This document shows, one piece after another, positions 1-12,059 of a stretch of DNA of 64,000 bases. The notes beneath the pieces were generated by a model that was not told the origin of the DNA, ran no database searches, and worked only from the letters and a program-made list of their open reading frames with translations. Each line of letters starts with the position of its first letter. Positions within the stretch are counted from its first letter, which is position 1. The DNA is from Tanytarsus gracilentus (taxonomy: Eukaryota > Arthropoda > Insecta > Diptera > Chironomidae), in assembly GCA_038502055.1 (NCBI GenBank), contig JAXRKN010000019.1:558001-622000 (forward strand). The letters are read 5' to 3'. A program made the position numbers and the translations under genes.

Positions 1-587
1 AGGATTAGGTTAAAATTATTGATAAAAGTATGAAAACTTTCGAACGGATAAAAATTTATTTTAAAAAGGTAAAATAAATGAAATAAAAATCTAATGAAGC
101 ATCAATTGTTTGAAATTCAATATAGCATTAAGAGTAATGTTTTACAGTCGTGTTTCCAGAAAAAAAATCAGAGTAAAATTATTTTTTCAGTTGTATTTAA
201 ACCTTTGAAAAGAATAAAGTGGAAAAAATAAAATAATTAATTAATTTAAAAATTATTAAACTAAATTTAAAATTTATTTTGCAATCTAAAAATTTCCTGA
301 AATTTTAATTCAAAAAAAATCCATCAAAGAGTGAATAAAATGAATGATTTTGATAGTAAGTCAAAAAAATTATAATTTTCATTTTTATTATAAAATTTTT
401 TTCAAACCCACTAGTGGGTGTTGCCACAACTTTGTTGGGTTACGCTAAAAACTTTATTTTTCAAAAAACTACACGCTCATGTCACATTTTTTGTTAAAAC
501 ATTCACTTCAGTTCAGCCTTTATCATCATTTGTTCGATAACAAGAACACATTTTTAACTACCGGCAATCGCTTCTGTTACATATTTT
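1..587. other. AT-rich intergenic sequence downstream of the CYP2-clan P450
   Basis: I see no coding region here. The only recognisable item is a near-palindromic repeat motif at about 400-452, ending in GGGTTACGCTAAAA, which recurs at 7920-7950 and 38190-38219 and is described as a repeat. The rest is A/T-rich sequence. Confidence 0.6.
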
Positions 588-2648
588 TTATTCACGTTTG
601 TCAAAAATCAGTTGATATTTTGGTGGACTGAGTGTCAATCCAGAAATTCCTGACATATCAATTTTTGAGTTAGGGTCGTCAGCAAGATTGATATTGAAGT
701 TCAAAATTATGTTGGAAATGAAGAGATTGAGAAACATTTTTGCTAATTCTTCACCGAGACACATTCTAAAATTTTGAGTGATTTGGGTAATTAAAAAATG
801 TAAGAATTAGAAATTAGGAAGAAATTAAAAAATTTAGCCTTTTAAGAATATTTGAAAATTTAACGAAATTAAAAGTTTAAAAAACTAAAAAATTTGAAAA
901 GATTACAAAAAATTAAAAAATGTAAAATTTTGAGGTTAAGTATTAAAAAATTAAATTTACCTTTTTCCAACTTGAAACGGAATAAAATTTTGAGGAATGA
1001 AAAATTTGTCATTTTCGTCAATGAATCTTGTCGGATCAAAAACTTCAGGATTAGGCCATAATCTTTCATCCATGTGGACAGCAAATAAAAGCGGCATGAT
1101 CTAAAAATTCATAAACTTATCAAGAATTTGTTCATAATTTATCTCACCATTGAATTTTTCGGAATAAAAAATCCGCCAATTTCTGAATCTTGATTTGGAT
1201 TTCCATGAGGCAAACCACAAGGTGTTACAGTTTTTAATCTCTGACTTTCGGCAATTGCCGCTTTTAAATAATTAAAATTTTTAATATCTTCAAGGTCAAA
1301 TTTTTCTTTAAGTCCTTGCGATTTCATTTCTTCGTAAATTTTCTCTTGACAGCTTTTGTTAATTGAAATCAGCAAAAGAAACCAAAGAAGTGTGTTTATA
1401 GTCGTGTCGAGAGCAGCTCCAAATGTGTCGGCCAAAAGATGATTTAGTTGCGTGTAAGAACAGTTTTGAGCAAGTTTATTATTTTTACTCTCGCGATCTT
1501 TTTTTTCGAGCAAAAATCTCTTCAAAATGCAATCGGGATAATTGTCAAGATCAGCTTCACATTTTGCAACAATTTTGTCATATATCTTGTGCTGATTCTT
1601 TTGACCATCGAGAACAAATTTCATGTCACGATTGTTGCTAGGAAGAAATCTCAAAATTGGCAAGAAATTTGCACTCGCATTGACTCCAATTAATTTTACA
1701 CCTTCCGTCTGTAAATGTTTCAAGTATTGCCACTCATCCGACTCCCAATCATATTTAAATCCAAAAATAAAATCAATTGAAACATTTCCAAATGTGTTCA
1801 TTAAAATTTCTTCTGGATTTATCTTTTTCGAAATGTTTTTCTCAATTTCTTTAATGCACAAATCAATTCCGCAAATTATTCGATCTTGCATGGATTCACG
1901 TTTTGCTCCAAACTTAATCATTCCCATTTCTCGAAGCCATTTGACAACCAAACCTCGTTGATCTTTCCAGAATTCACCTTCAGTGCAAATTAATCCTAAA
2001 AAAATTTTGGAAATTTAAAAATAAAATAAAAATTCTCTTTATATTAAATTTTAATAAAAAAAAATTAAAAGTATCCAATTTTTACTTTTAGAGTTTTTGA
2101 ACTCTTGAAAATTTATTTTTCTGTTCACTCACCGTATCCACCAAAAATGCCTGTCGTAATATACAACGGTGCTCTTCCACTAAATGTATCTTTTCTGAAT
2201 GTTTCCCGAATTAAGGTCGCATCTGATAGCACGACTGTGAATACTGATCCCATTTGTAGACTGAATATTTTTCCATATTTTTTTGATAAATCAAAGAGCG
2301 ACTTTTGAGGTTCTTTTGGATTAATTAACGGTAAATAACCAAAGTATGGAATGAAATTTGTTAAAGGTCCTGGCGGAATGTTTTTGTTGAAATATTTGAG
2401 TCGTTTAAAGAGGTAAAAAGAAATGAGGAGAATTGCGAGGTAGAAAAAAAACCTGAAAAGTAAAATTAACGAATTTTAATAATTTGAAAACGGCGTAAAT
2501 TGATCATGATCCGTTTAAAAACAGCTGAAGTTTTAATTAATTCTATAGTTATAATTTTACTGTCACAAATATATTTTCATAAAATTTTTGTTAAAATTTA
2601 AATTAAACAAAATTTTTCCTTTTAATAATTTTAATTTTTTACTCACAT
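588..2648 (-). CDS. Cytochrome P450, CYP2 clan, five exons, 495 aa
   Basis: This is a haem-thiolate mono-oxygenase, expected on the ER membrane. Exons on the minus strand are 2648-2647, 2452-2133, 1995-1148, 1100-961 and 765-588; they sum to 1,488 nt in one frame. Visible in order are a hydrophobic N-terminal anchor (FFFYLAILLISFYLF), the proline hinge IPPGP, the helix-C motif WKDQR, helix I GAALDTT (residues 300-306), ExxR as ESQR (357-360), the FDPTRF segment, and the haem loop FQVGKRMCLGE with Cys439. Length is normal. The TEGEFWKDQRG and FQVGKRMCLGEELA segments indicate the CYP2 clan (CYP18/303-307 types); I cannot assign the subfamily. The start codon is split: AT in exon 1 (followed by GTGAGT) and G at the start of exon 2. 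Without splicing, that ATG meets TGA at once. An initiator-like TCAGTT lies at 2726-2721 on the minus strand. The gene is divergent from the ankyrin gene. Confidence 0.93.
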
Positions 2649-2977
2649 TTTATTGACTTTCAATCTTTAAAAAATTTTAAAGAATGTTTTTGTTTCTTTT
2701 CTCGCTTAAGTCTCAGACCAAACTGAAATTTTTCTCTTTTGCTTCACGACAGATCTTGTTGAATAAAAATTTCATCGGTTGTTAACCAAATTTCGAATTT
2801 AAATATTTAAATATTTAAATTAAATTGAGAGTTTTTTTGTTTACCTTGAATTCGATGAAGAACTAAGAATAAAGAAGTTGAAAGAAAAAGAAGATGAAGA
2901 AATGAAGAAACAACGAAAGAAATGAGAAAAATTTGGAATTCAGAAATTCAGTTATAAGCTGAAATTTCAATATTTTT
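2649..2977. promoter_or_regulatory. Shared upstream region between divergent P450 and ankyrin genes
   Basis: This interval of about 330 bp lies between two divergent genes. On the minus strand, TCAGTT at 2726-2721 matches the arthropod initiator and would give a 5' leader of about 75 nt for the P450. On the plus strand, TCAGTT at 2948-2953 would start the ankyrin gene about 28 nt before its proposed ATG. A run of AAATATTTAAATATTTAAAT lies at about 2799-2820. No TATA box stands out at the expected spacing for either start. Start-site assignments are inference from motif match only. Confidence 0.4.
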
Positions 2978-4857
2978 ATGCGATTTAATTTAATTTTCAT
3001 TAATTTTTTAAAAGTGCAATAATTATTGATAAATATTTTATAATTTAACTAAAATTATATTTTTAATTATTTTTAGAGTCGAGTGAGTTTTTTCATCAAC
3101 CACAAAAATATAATGAAGTTCTATCATACACGCTAAAATTCACTGGACACCTCCAAGCGCTCTCAAACTACGAAGCTCGGAGACTTCTCAAAATCTACAA
3201 CCAAAAAATAATTTTAATCACTTTGGAGTTTACGTTGGATGAAAATCGTTTGATTTATTGGAAAAACGATAAAACTGAGAAATTTTTTGAAGTCAAAGTT
3301 TCTTCGATAGTAGAAAATTTTGTGCGAAAATTTTTACAAAATGAGCTTGAAAAAGATTTAGTTGGTGAGAAATTTTATGGTGCAAGTTTTAAGTTAAATC
3401 TAAGATTGACCTTTTTGTCACTCAACTTAAACTCGCATAATTTTTTATTATAATTTTAATAGATATCAAATTTATTTTTAGGAATTAATACAAATTATTC
3501 TTTAGTCGACCATGAACAAATAATCAAACAAGATCTTTACACTTTTGCCGATTTTCGAGGGTACAACTTGCTTTTGATTGCAGCAGAAAACAACAATATT
3601 GAAATTATAAAATATTTGCTTAAATTTGGGTTTGATGTTAATTATACAGTTGATGGGAAATCAGCTGCTGACTTGACGTATGAAGATCAAAATTTTGAAT
3701 CACTTTTAGAACTTTTAAAAAATAATTCAAAATTTCCTAAAAAATTTAAGTCAAATGTTCCAAATAATGTTAAAAATTTTAGTAAAATGAGTAGAAAAAT
3801 TCATAAACTCACAAAGTCTGAAAATTTTGACATTGAAAATTCAAAAATTTCAAAAATAATTCATGAATATCCAAATTTGAGATATTTTTATGACTTGAAC
3901 AATAATTCAGCATTAAGTTTGACTTTAAAGCAAAAAAATTTCAAAATTTCAAATTATTTAATTTCTCAAAATATTTTCTTTGGACCTCACGAAATTCTCT
4001 CTGACATCTTAAAAGATTTTAAACTTTCTGATCGGATTAAATTTGAAGACATTTTTAATCTCGAGCACATTTTGATTCTCATGTCGAACACAATAGTTAT
4101 CTCAAATCAACCTGAAACCGAAAAGCTTTTAAATTTAATTAAAAATTCTTTTGAAATTTTATCTAAAATTCCAGAAGTTGAAATAGTTTTAAAAGTTGTC
4201 GCTTTTTCGAGAAAATTTAATTTAATTTTTGATTTTAATATTGATAATGTTCAACACATCGATCGTGAATCAAATGCAAATGGTTTATTTTACCCGAATG
4301 GCAGAGTTTACATTGCTGCTAAAGATTTGTTGAACGAAAAATTTAATGAAGTTCTTGGCGTGATGGCGCATGAACTTTGTCATCTAGCAATGTTGAAAAA
4401 TTATAAAAATTTAACAAAACCTTACAAAAATGTTAAAAATGAAGAAAAATTCAAAAAAGTTGTTAAAAACTGCGAGGAAAAAAAAGAAAATTTTAAAATT
4501 ATCGATTTAGTTTTTCAATGCTATGAAAAAGACCAAATTGACTCTGAACTAATTGTGAGAGTTCCTCAAATTTTTGCTCAGTACCAAAATAATTTAGAAA
4601 AATTGGAAGAATTTAAAGAAAATTTCAAATCACTTTTTGATTTTTATGAAAATTGCTTAATTGACATGAAAAAATCTTTAAAAACTTTAAAAATTGAAGC
4701 TGAACAAGAAATTCAAAACCTAAAAGAAGTAAAAAATTCAAAATTAAAAGATTTTTTGATATTATTTCTTTTAGTAATTTTTTTAGCTGCAATTTTAGGA
4801 TTTTTCTTTAAATTTCCAGTTTATAAATGGAGTCGAGGTTTTAATGAAAATTTATGA
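2978..4857 (+). CDS. Ankyrin-repeat protein with HELCH metallopeptidase motif and C-terminal membrane anchor
   Basis: The body of this protein is clear: an exon from 3077 or 3079 to 3364 (or 3379), then 3482-4857. The last exon holds an ankyrin repeat (NLLLIAAENNNIEIIKYLL), a weaker second one, the zinc-protease-like motif MAHELCHLAM encoded at about 4363-4392, a later DSELIVR stretch that could supply a third ligand, a charged coiled-coil segment, and a hydrophobic segment (FLILFLLVIFLAAILGFF) about 15 residues before the C-terminus. HExxH is the gluzincin zinc site; proteolysis itself is inferred. The 5' end is weak: a start at 2978 with a 36-nt exon (donor AAA|GTGCAA) fits in frame only if the second AG of a tandem AGAG acceptor is used, giving about 565 aa. 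The membrane topology suggests a tail-anchored cytosolic protein. I do not recognise a named orthologue. Confidence 0.72.
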
Positions 4858-4930
4858 AAATATATTTTTATTTTAACATTAAACTGAAAAATAAAATATC
4901 GAATTTAATTCTTAGATTAAATTATTATTA
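4858..4930. other. 3' flank of the ankyrin gene
   Basis: This is short A/T-rich sequence directly after the TGA stop. AATAAAAT-like stretches at about 4886-4896 could serve as polyadenylation signals. Nothing else is visible. Confidence 0.35.
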
Positions 4931-5814
4931 TAGCTCCGCTATATATTAATTTTGATTTTTCAAAACCTTTTTCGGCCCCTGTGCCAAGACATTCATTTTG
5001 CAATTCTAAACATATACTCAAATGATAGGCCTAGCCAAACCCTACAAACTGGCGAAAACAATTTGAAATCTTGCTCCTACGAGGAGTTAGAGCCATTTAA
5101 TCATCTTACTTTCTCCTTTCTCACTTTCTCACTTTCTCACTTTCTTACGATCTAAGTGAACGCCATATCTCAAGAACGGCTGGTCATTTGAGTCGGTTTT
5201 GCTAAAGATCGGGTTTTGGCTCTAGTTGTGCAAGAAGTATTTAGTTTTGAGGTCCACCCTCCAAGGACTGTCCCTGAGTGCAAAAATATCCTTTTTCATA
5301 CAAATTTTCTTTTTTCTTCATGGGTATCGTTGAACTCGTAATTGCATCAGGAATCGATTGCATTGATGATTTTTGAGGAATGTCCATTATGGACGGCCAG
5401 GATGGCCACTAATGTCCATTTTTCAAACTATGGTTAATTATGTCGTTAACTGGTCATTGGATCAGAAATCGATTGACATTGATGATTTTTGAGGAATGTC
5501 CATTATGGACGGCCAGGAGTGCCACTAATGTCCATTTTTCAGAACTATGGCTTCATGTATGTCGTTGAACTCGTCATTGCATCAGGAATCAATTGGCATT
5601 GATGATTTTTGAGGAATGTCCATCATGGTCGGCTAGGAGTGCCACTAATGTCCATTTTTCAGTACTATGGCTTCATGTATCTCGTTGAACTGGTCATTGG
5701 ATCAGGAATTGATTGGCATTGATGAGTTTTGATGAATGTCCATCATGGCCGGCCAGGAGTGCCATAATGTCCATTTTTCAGAACTATGGGTACTAATCTA
5801 AGACAGCGGAGCTA
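4931..5814. mobile_element. Decayed element with 10-bp terminal inverted repeats and an internal minisatellite
   Basis: The ends are exact inverted copies: TAGCTCCGCT at 4931-4940 and AGCGGAGCTA at 5805-5814. The element spans about 885 bp, encodes nothing convincing, and is richer in G+C than its surroundings. Its right half is a four-copy tandem array of about 120 bp. I could not find a target-site duplication, so the class is open; a non-autonomous DNA transposon is most likely. Related sequence in the opposite orientation lies at about 37700-38060, inside the foldback element of the ephrin intron. Confidence 0.6.
5316..5789. repeat. Minisatellite, four copies of a roughly 120-bp unit
   Basis: Successive copies are offset by 115, 120 and 120 bp (compare ATCAGGAATC-like anchors at about 5346, 5461, 5581 and 5701). 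Each copy contains a segment like GAGGAATGTCCAT, a GGACGGCCAGGA-type core, and TAATGTCCATTTTTC before the next unit. Copies differ at scattered bases, so the array is not very young. The same unit, reverse-complemented, appears in about 2.5 copies at 37700-37990. Confidence 0.85.
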
Positions 5815-6395
5815 TTGGAAATGGCAACGCCGTTTGCAGACCCATCTTGTTTTTTTTTTGTGAACAATTAATAAATTGATATTTTATAATTTAAGATTTT
5901 TTTCATAATTTTTTTTTTTGTATATTATTTATTTATTTAAAAAAAAATAATTCATATAATTTTTTAAATAGCTTTATCGAATTTGACTGTCCTACATTCA
6001 AGATTTTTTAAAGACACTCAAAATTCTGAGAAATCTAAAAATAGAAAACTATTCATGTCTTTTTAAAACAAAATACTTTCTGTTTCATAAACTTCCATTT
6101 CAACTTCCAACACATTGCGATGATGTAAGAGAATCGAATTCGTGAATAAACAAATTAATCCCTCAAAAAGTGTGCACGCGTGGAATTGAATTTTGTTGAT
6201 ATAGCGAGTTAGGAAAAAAGAAGAAGAGTTATTTCACTCCATATGGCGATGAAAATTAAATTTTGCTTTTTTCTCCTCAGCTGTGCGAGAATTTTTCTCT
6301 TCATTCTCGCTCATTTAGTTTTATTTCATCTGAGGCGCAGTTTGGATGAGTTTGAAAAAATTGTGTGAATAAAATTTTAGCAAACTTTCTTTGAA
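5815..6395. other. Intergenic region upstream of the CYP3-clan P450
   Basis: No coding potential is seen. The first half is homopolymer-rich A/T. A GCAGTTTGG sequence at about 6338-6346 resembles an initiator and lies 50-60 bp before the P450 start codon, so it may mark the transcription start. No TATA box is clear. Confidence 0.35.
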
Positions 6396-8556
6396 ATGAT
6401 TTCTCTCGATGGATTTTTAAGCTTGCTCTGGAACTTTTTTCTGATCGTTATCGTCATTTTGGTCAGTCATTATGTTTATTTGATTTCCAACTTTAATTTT
6501 TGGAAAAAACGAGGTGTTTTCTCACCAAATCCAATGGCATTGTTTGGTGATCTACCCGGAAGAGTTAAAGGTGAAATTTAAATATTTTCAAAATTAAATA
6601 ATTTCTAAATACAATTCCTAGGTGGTCGCCACATCTACCAAGACCTCGACAATCTTTATCAAAAGTATAAAAACTCTCACAGTCACATCGGAATTTTCAA
6701 CTTTCGAAGTCCTCGTTTGTTGATTTTTGATCCAGAAATTGTTAAAGAAATTCTCATAAAATATTTTAAGAATTTTCAAGCCACCGAACTTTTTGGATTT
6801 GTCGACAATAAGTCGGACAGCCTTTTTGGTAATCACATGTTTTTTCTCATCGGCGACGAATGGAAACAAAAACGACAAGATTTTACGCCGGCATTCACAA
6901 ATAATCGAGTTAGAATTTATTTTTTAATTGATTTAAATTATTTTATGGATTTTAAATTAATTTAAAGATCAAGGCCATTCAACCGCTTATGGAGGATGTT
7001 TTCGAAAAAATGAAAAAATTCATCAAGAGAGAAAGTGAAAAGGAAAATTTTGAAGGATTTGAGGCGAAAGATGTAAGTTGAAAACTTTTTAGGAACCAAT
7101 TTAAAATGCAAAATTTTCAGCTTTGTGCTCGGTACACAATTTCGGTCGTGTCCAACAGCATTTACAATGTCGATCCAAAAACATTTGACGGCGGTGAATC
7201 TGAATTGCAAAAGCTCGCTCAAATTTTCTTAACACCATCGAAACGAATGATGATTTTTATGACTTTATGGAGCATTTATCCATTTTTGAAGAACTTTCTT
7301 AAATTCGGATTTGCTCAACCTGGCGCTGAAAAATTCTTTTTTAATCTCATGGAGAGGTCAATGAAACAAAGAGAGATGAGTGACATCAAGCAAGTCGATT
7401 ATTTGGAATATTTAATTGGATTAAAGAACCGAAAAGAAATTAGTGGTAAAATATTTAAGCTAGAGTATCTAAATTTGTGTGTGGGTGTCGAGGCGTATTT
7501 TAATGTGCTTTGAATTTTTCTAAAAATTTTGTTTATATTTTTAGATTCTGACATTGCACTCAATGGAGCGACATTTTTAATTGGTAATCTTTGAATTTTT
7601 ATTAATATTTTTTAAAGTTAAACAAATAATTTTTTTCAGATGGCTTTGATACATCAAGTGGCACGATGGCAAGCGCACTTTATGAACTTGCTAGAAATAA
7701 AGAAGTTCAAGACAAATTAAGAGATGAAATAAATGCGAAAATTTTGAACGAAGACGATTTTAACTATGACAATGTGATGAGTCTTGCGTATTTGGATTGT
7801 GTTTGGTATGGTGAGTAGTAAAGCAATTTTAACCAGGGGTATCTCGATATTTAATGACTTTTTGGGATGTTTTTATGTTGCAACATGATATAAATATCAA
7901 ATTTAAATATTGTGCTTAAGTGTTACACCACTTCGAGGGTTACACTAAAAATAATATTAATTTTTTCAAGAAACTCTTCGTTTACGCAACCCTTTGAGTC
8001 ATGTCGCCCGTCAATGCACCGAAGCTATCGAGATTGAATTTCCCAAAGGCAAACTGGTTAAATTTGAAGTTGGCGATCAGATTTATATTCCTGCTCAGTC
8101 AATGTTCAAAGATCCCGATTATTTTGAGGATCCGCTTGATTTTAAACCTGAAAGATTTTTATCGGAAAATGGTGGAGTTAAACAATACATTGATAGAGGT
8201 GTTTTTTATCCATTCGGATTGGGACCACGTGAGTGTTTTAAATCTTTTCTCTATTCTCTTGTGTTGGCAACCAAATATAATTTTTTAATTTCTTAAAATA
8301 TTCAAATATTTGAACTTATTATGTATTTTTGTTGCTATTTATTTTTAACCTAATTAATTTTTATTTAATTTTAGGCAACTGTCCAGGAAGTCGATTTGCC
8401 AACGCTCAAGGAAAATATTGTCTAGCTGCTTTGATTCGGGATTTTGAAATTTCTTTGAATCCTAAAACTGGCGATGTCGATGACGTTCACCCTGAAATGA
8501 TCATTTTGTATGTCACCAACTGCTTTTTAAACTTTAAACCTATCGAGAAGAAATAA
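6396..8556 (+). CDS. Cytochrome P450, CYP3 clan (CYP6/CYP28-like), eight exons, 513 aa
   Basis: This is a microsomal mono-oxygenase of the clan that in insects often handles plant toxins and insecticides (family knowledge; substrate unknown). Exons are 6396-6570, 6622-6908, 6968-7072, 7121-7445, 7545-7583, 7640-7810, 7971-8228 and 8375-8556; the sum of 1,542 nt keeps one frame. It opens with a membrane helix (FFLIVIVILVSHYVYLI) followed by FWKKRGV, typical of the clan. Then come WKQKRQDFTPAF (helix C), helix I DGFDTSS (residues 311-317), ExxR as ETLR (368-371), FKPERF, and the haem loop PFGLGPRNCPGSRFA with Cys456. All key residues are present and the length is normal. One exon is only 39 nt. 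The intron 7811-7970 carries a repeat motif shared with two other places in the window. It is not a tandem copy of the CYP2-clan gene. Confidence 0.95.
7900..7955. repeat. Near-palindromic repeat motif inside a P450 intron
   Basis: The sequence GTTACACCACTTCGAGGG followed by TTACACTAAAA lies about 15-50 bp before the intron's acceptor. Closely related copies are at 421-452 and 38190-38219. The two halves form an imperfect inverted repeat. It looks like one end of a small transposable element. Confidence 0.5.
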
Positions 8557-8833
8557 ATCGCGCAAAAAAATTTAAATTTTCATACGAAAATTTTTGGTGA
8601 ATTTAACACAAAAATTTCTTTTAATTTTCTAATTTTTATTAAATTTTTTTCTAAAATTCAAATTAATATTTTTTAATCATTTTCAAATATGCGCAGAACC
8701 ATAGAAACACTAATAAAATTTACAAAGTATTACAAGTGTTTAAATTTTTCAGCTCTCCATAACAACCGTCAAGTTTAAACCAACAAACAATACTTTAAAT
8801 CCCTTAAAAGTAATAATTAAATTTTTTGAAATC
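8557..8833. other. Intergenic spacer between P450 and DRC11-like gene
   Basis: This is a spacer of 277 bp with no gene. AATAAA overlaps the P450 stop region at about 8552-8557 and may serve as its polyadenylation signal. I see no clear TATA box or initiator for the downstream gene. Confidence 0.4.
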
Positions 8834-11656
8834 ATGTCGAATCTCACTTACAACAATCTTTGGCGAATGACTCAAGTCGAACTTGAGAAGCTCGCCACTC
8901 ACGACTTTGAATATCAATCGAATGAACCTCAATTCGACAAACATTTCATTCAAGCAAAGATTTTTGAGCTCTACGCAAAGTACATCATAATAGCTAATAA
9001 ACTTAATGAAATCTATGATCAAATGTTGCAGCCGCAAAAGAGAATTTTGGTGAAAAGAATTCTCGACGCATGTCTCGGTCGAGTTTGTGAACTAAAGCAA
9101 GATTTAGTGAAACTCGATTTGGCTGAATTTAATTACAATGATGAGGTCATGATGAAGTTGAAATTGACACCTTTCGACCTCGAGACCGTCGTGCCACATT
9201 ATTTTCTTCGTGAAAGAGAAGAAGAACTAATAAACAGAGCTAAAACAATGGACGAAATACTTAAAAGAATTGGAGTGATTGAAGAGGAAATTCCAATTGA
9301 ACGATTATCAGAATTGGAAGCAATTCGAATTATTCAAATGCATGAGAGAGCAAGACAGGGTAAAAAATTAAATAATTTTTTTTAAAAATTGTTTACATTG
9401 ATGTATGCACATGAGAAGGTTTATTTAAATAAATTGGTATCGTATTTAAATCTTAACCTAATTAATAAATCTTTCAGGTCGTCTTCGAGCTCAATTTATG
9501 AAAGAAATTCGCTCGCTCAAAGAAAAAGGGAAACCCGAGCGAGCCAAAGCCGAAACAGGTTTCATGGCTGCGGTTAAAATTCAAAAAGTTTGGCGTGGGT
9601 TTGCATCGAGAACTAAAACACGAATGAAGAAACTCGAAGAGATGATTCTGATTGGAATGTTGCCGGATCCAAAGCGCGACAATAAACTTCAAGAAAGTAT
9701 CGAGAATGTTCGAAAGCAACGTCACAAAGTTCAAATTGAATTTCAAAAAAATTTTGACGTAATTTTAAAAAAATATGAAGATGCAATTAAAAACAAGCAA
9801 GGAGCGAACATGAGTGAAGACATGTCTGATGAGATTAGAAATTGGTTCAAAGATTATTTTTCAAGAACTGGGAAGTTTCCTGAATTTCCGTCGGAAGAAG
9901 CTGGAGGATCTAGACATTTGTTGAGTCGTCAAGGCACTGAAAGTGAATTTAGTCGTTCATCAGCACCATCATCAAAAGAATCAAAGAAGACAGTCAAAGA
10001 CAAGGGAAAAGAAAAAGGAAAAACTGAAGAACTTGTGCTGGATGAAAGTTTTCAAAAGAAAGGCTTCAAACCCGATGAATCTTCATTTCTCCCAGAGATC
10101 AAAGTTGGAATTGACGAATACAATGAGATTTGGAAGAATAAAGATGAGTCTGGAAATTTAAAGCAGCAACACTACGAGGACATGATTTATTCGGATAAAT
10201 TTTCGGAAGTTGAACTTGAACTGCGAAAAATTGTTGACGACATAATGAGAACGGAACTGGATTTGCTTCAGGTAAATTCATGTTAACTCTACAATTTTAA
10301 TAAATCTATTTTTTCAGGTCGCATTAGACAAAGATCGAGCAGCAAAAGGTAAAAAAGTCAAAAAAGGTGGTAAAAAAGCTCGTCGAGCGGGCAAAAAAAG
10401 CAAAAAGAAAAAGGAAAAAGATTTGACGCCAGACCGAACGACTGAGTCACTCTTTGAGGAACTTGTGATTAATGGAATTATCGTAAAATATCCAGAATTT
10501 TATATGAAGCAGTATCTCGGCGATCGAGCTTATGCGGCTAGAATTCCAACAAATCCAGCTCCAGGAGGTTGAGAAATTTTTAACATTTCTTTAATAACTT
10601 ATCAAAATATAAAATTAAAAAATTATTTTTTAGACATTCGCCAGATTCTTAAAGAGTATTGCATTCTCCCACTTGGAAGTGCCATAATTCGTAACTACGC
10701 GCCTTGCATAAAATCAATTCTTATTGCAGGTCCAAAAGGCACTGGAAAACGTTCACTTGTCCATTCAATTGCAACTGAAACTGGATCAGTCATGTTCGAC
10801 TTGAGTCCAGCAAATTTAGTCGGGAAATATCCAGGAAAAACTGGACTAGTTATGTTAATGCATTTAGTTCAGAAAGTGTCGCGACTTTTACAACCAACTA
10901 TTTTGTATTTTGAGGATGCTGAAAAACCTTTCATGAAGAAAATTCCAAAAACTGACAGAACTGATCCGAAAAGATTGAAGAAAGATTTGCAGAAAATTGT
11001 GAAAAATATTGCGCCGGAAGATCGAGTGATGTTGATTGGGGTATCAAATTTTCCATGGGTGGGTTTTTAATTATTTAGAGACAAAAAATCGAACTATTTA
11101 TTTTTAGGATGCTGATCAAAAATTGCTTCAACAAACTTACAATCGATTCATTTTCATCCCTCGGCCCGACTATGGATCACTCGCAAATGCTTGGAGAGAA
11201 CTTTTGGCGTGAGTTAAAAAAAATATCGATGATCAAATTTATAAAAAACTTTTAAATATTTTTTAATTTAAAGTCAATATCCAGGAGTGTCTAAAAACTT
11301 CGATTGTGGAGCAATGGCAAAAGTTTCAGATGGTTACACAATAGGTTCAGTTACGAGTTGCATTCAAGATGTCATCACCTGCAAAAGAATGCTTCAATTG
11401 AGAGTAAAACCTTTGACTCATGTGGAGCTTATCAATGCTTTGAGTACGAAAGAGCCAGTTTATCGAGAGGAGGAAGAAGCATTCTTGTCATGGTGGTCGA
11501 AGGTGAATAAAATATATAAATTAAAATCTTGTTTAATTGTAAATAAAAATTTTTTAGACACCTCTTGGACGCTCAAAAGCAAGAGCTATGGAACTTGAAA
11601 CTGAAGCAAGAGCTGAAAGGGAAAATGTTGATGTGAATGTAAAGAAGAAAAAATAA
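8834..11656 (+). CDS. IQ and AAA domain protein, DRC11/IQCA1-like, seven exons, 807 aa
   Basis: The family (DRC11/IQCA1) belongs to the nexin-dynein regulatory complex of motile cilia and flagella, so expression in sperm and chordotonal neurons would be expected. Exons are 8834-9359, 9478-10271, 10318-10567, 10634-11058, 11108-11208, 11274-11502 and 11558-11656; together 2,424 nt in frame. The N-terminal half is helical and charged. An IQ motif (AAVKIQKVWRGFASR) begins near residue 206. A lysine-rich linker (KKVKKGGKKARR) precedes the AAA part, with Walker A GPKGTGKR (556-563) and Walker B-like ILYFEDAEK (613-621), where the acidic pair reads ED rather than DE. The stretch AEKPFMKKIPKTDRTDPKRL closely resembles the corresponding IQCA1 segment as I recall it. 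The length is close to the family norm. It reads as an intact gene. Confidence 0.92.
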
Positions 11657-12059
11657 AATTAATTTTTTGTAGTTTTTTTTTAAAAAATTGTGGATTTTAA
11701 AACAAATTGTGAATTTATTTTAAAATAAATTTAAATTTTTAAAATGTAAAAATTAATAAAAATTTAATATTTCGTCACATAAATTGAAACACTCTGAAAC
11801 TGAATTTTGTTTCAAGTTCACTGAAGCTACAAAACAAAAACAGCTGATTTTTTCATCGGTCGATTTTTTTTTGGTTGCCATTAAAGTTTGTTTTTCTTGA
11901 CAAAAAATAGCATAAAAATTATTTAAAAGTATTTTAAAAAAATAATTTTATTTATTTTTTAATAACCACCATCGAATAATGTTCAAGAATTTCCACCAAA
12001 GTCGATTTTTTAGAGTTAATTAAGAAAAAACTGAAAAAATTAATAAAGTTTATTATAAA
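11657..12059. other. Intergenic spacer upstream of the patatin-like phospholipase
   Basis: This is about 400 bp of A/T-rich sequence with no open frame of note. An AATAAAATT near the DRC11-like stop could act as a polyadenylation signal. I recognise no core promoter motif for the following gene. Confidence 0.35.

Noticed and set aside
1423..1961. Plus-strand frames across the first P450
   Set aside because: They are antisense to well-supported P450 exons containing the helix I and ExxR motifs.
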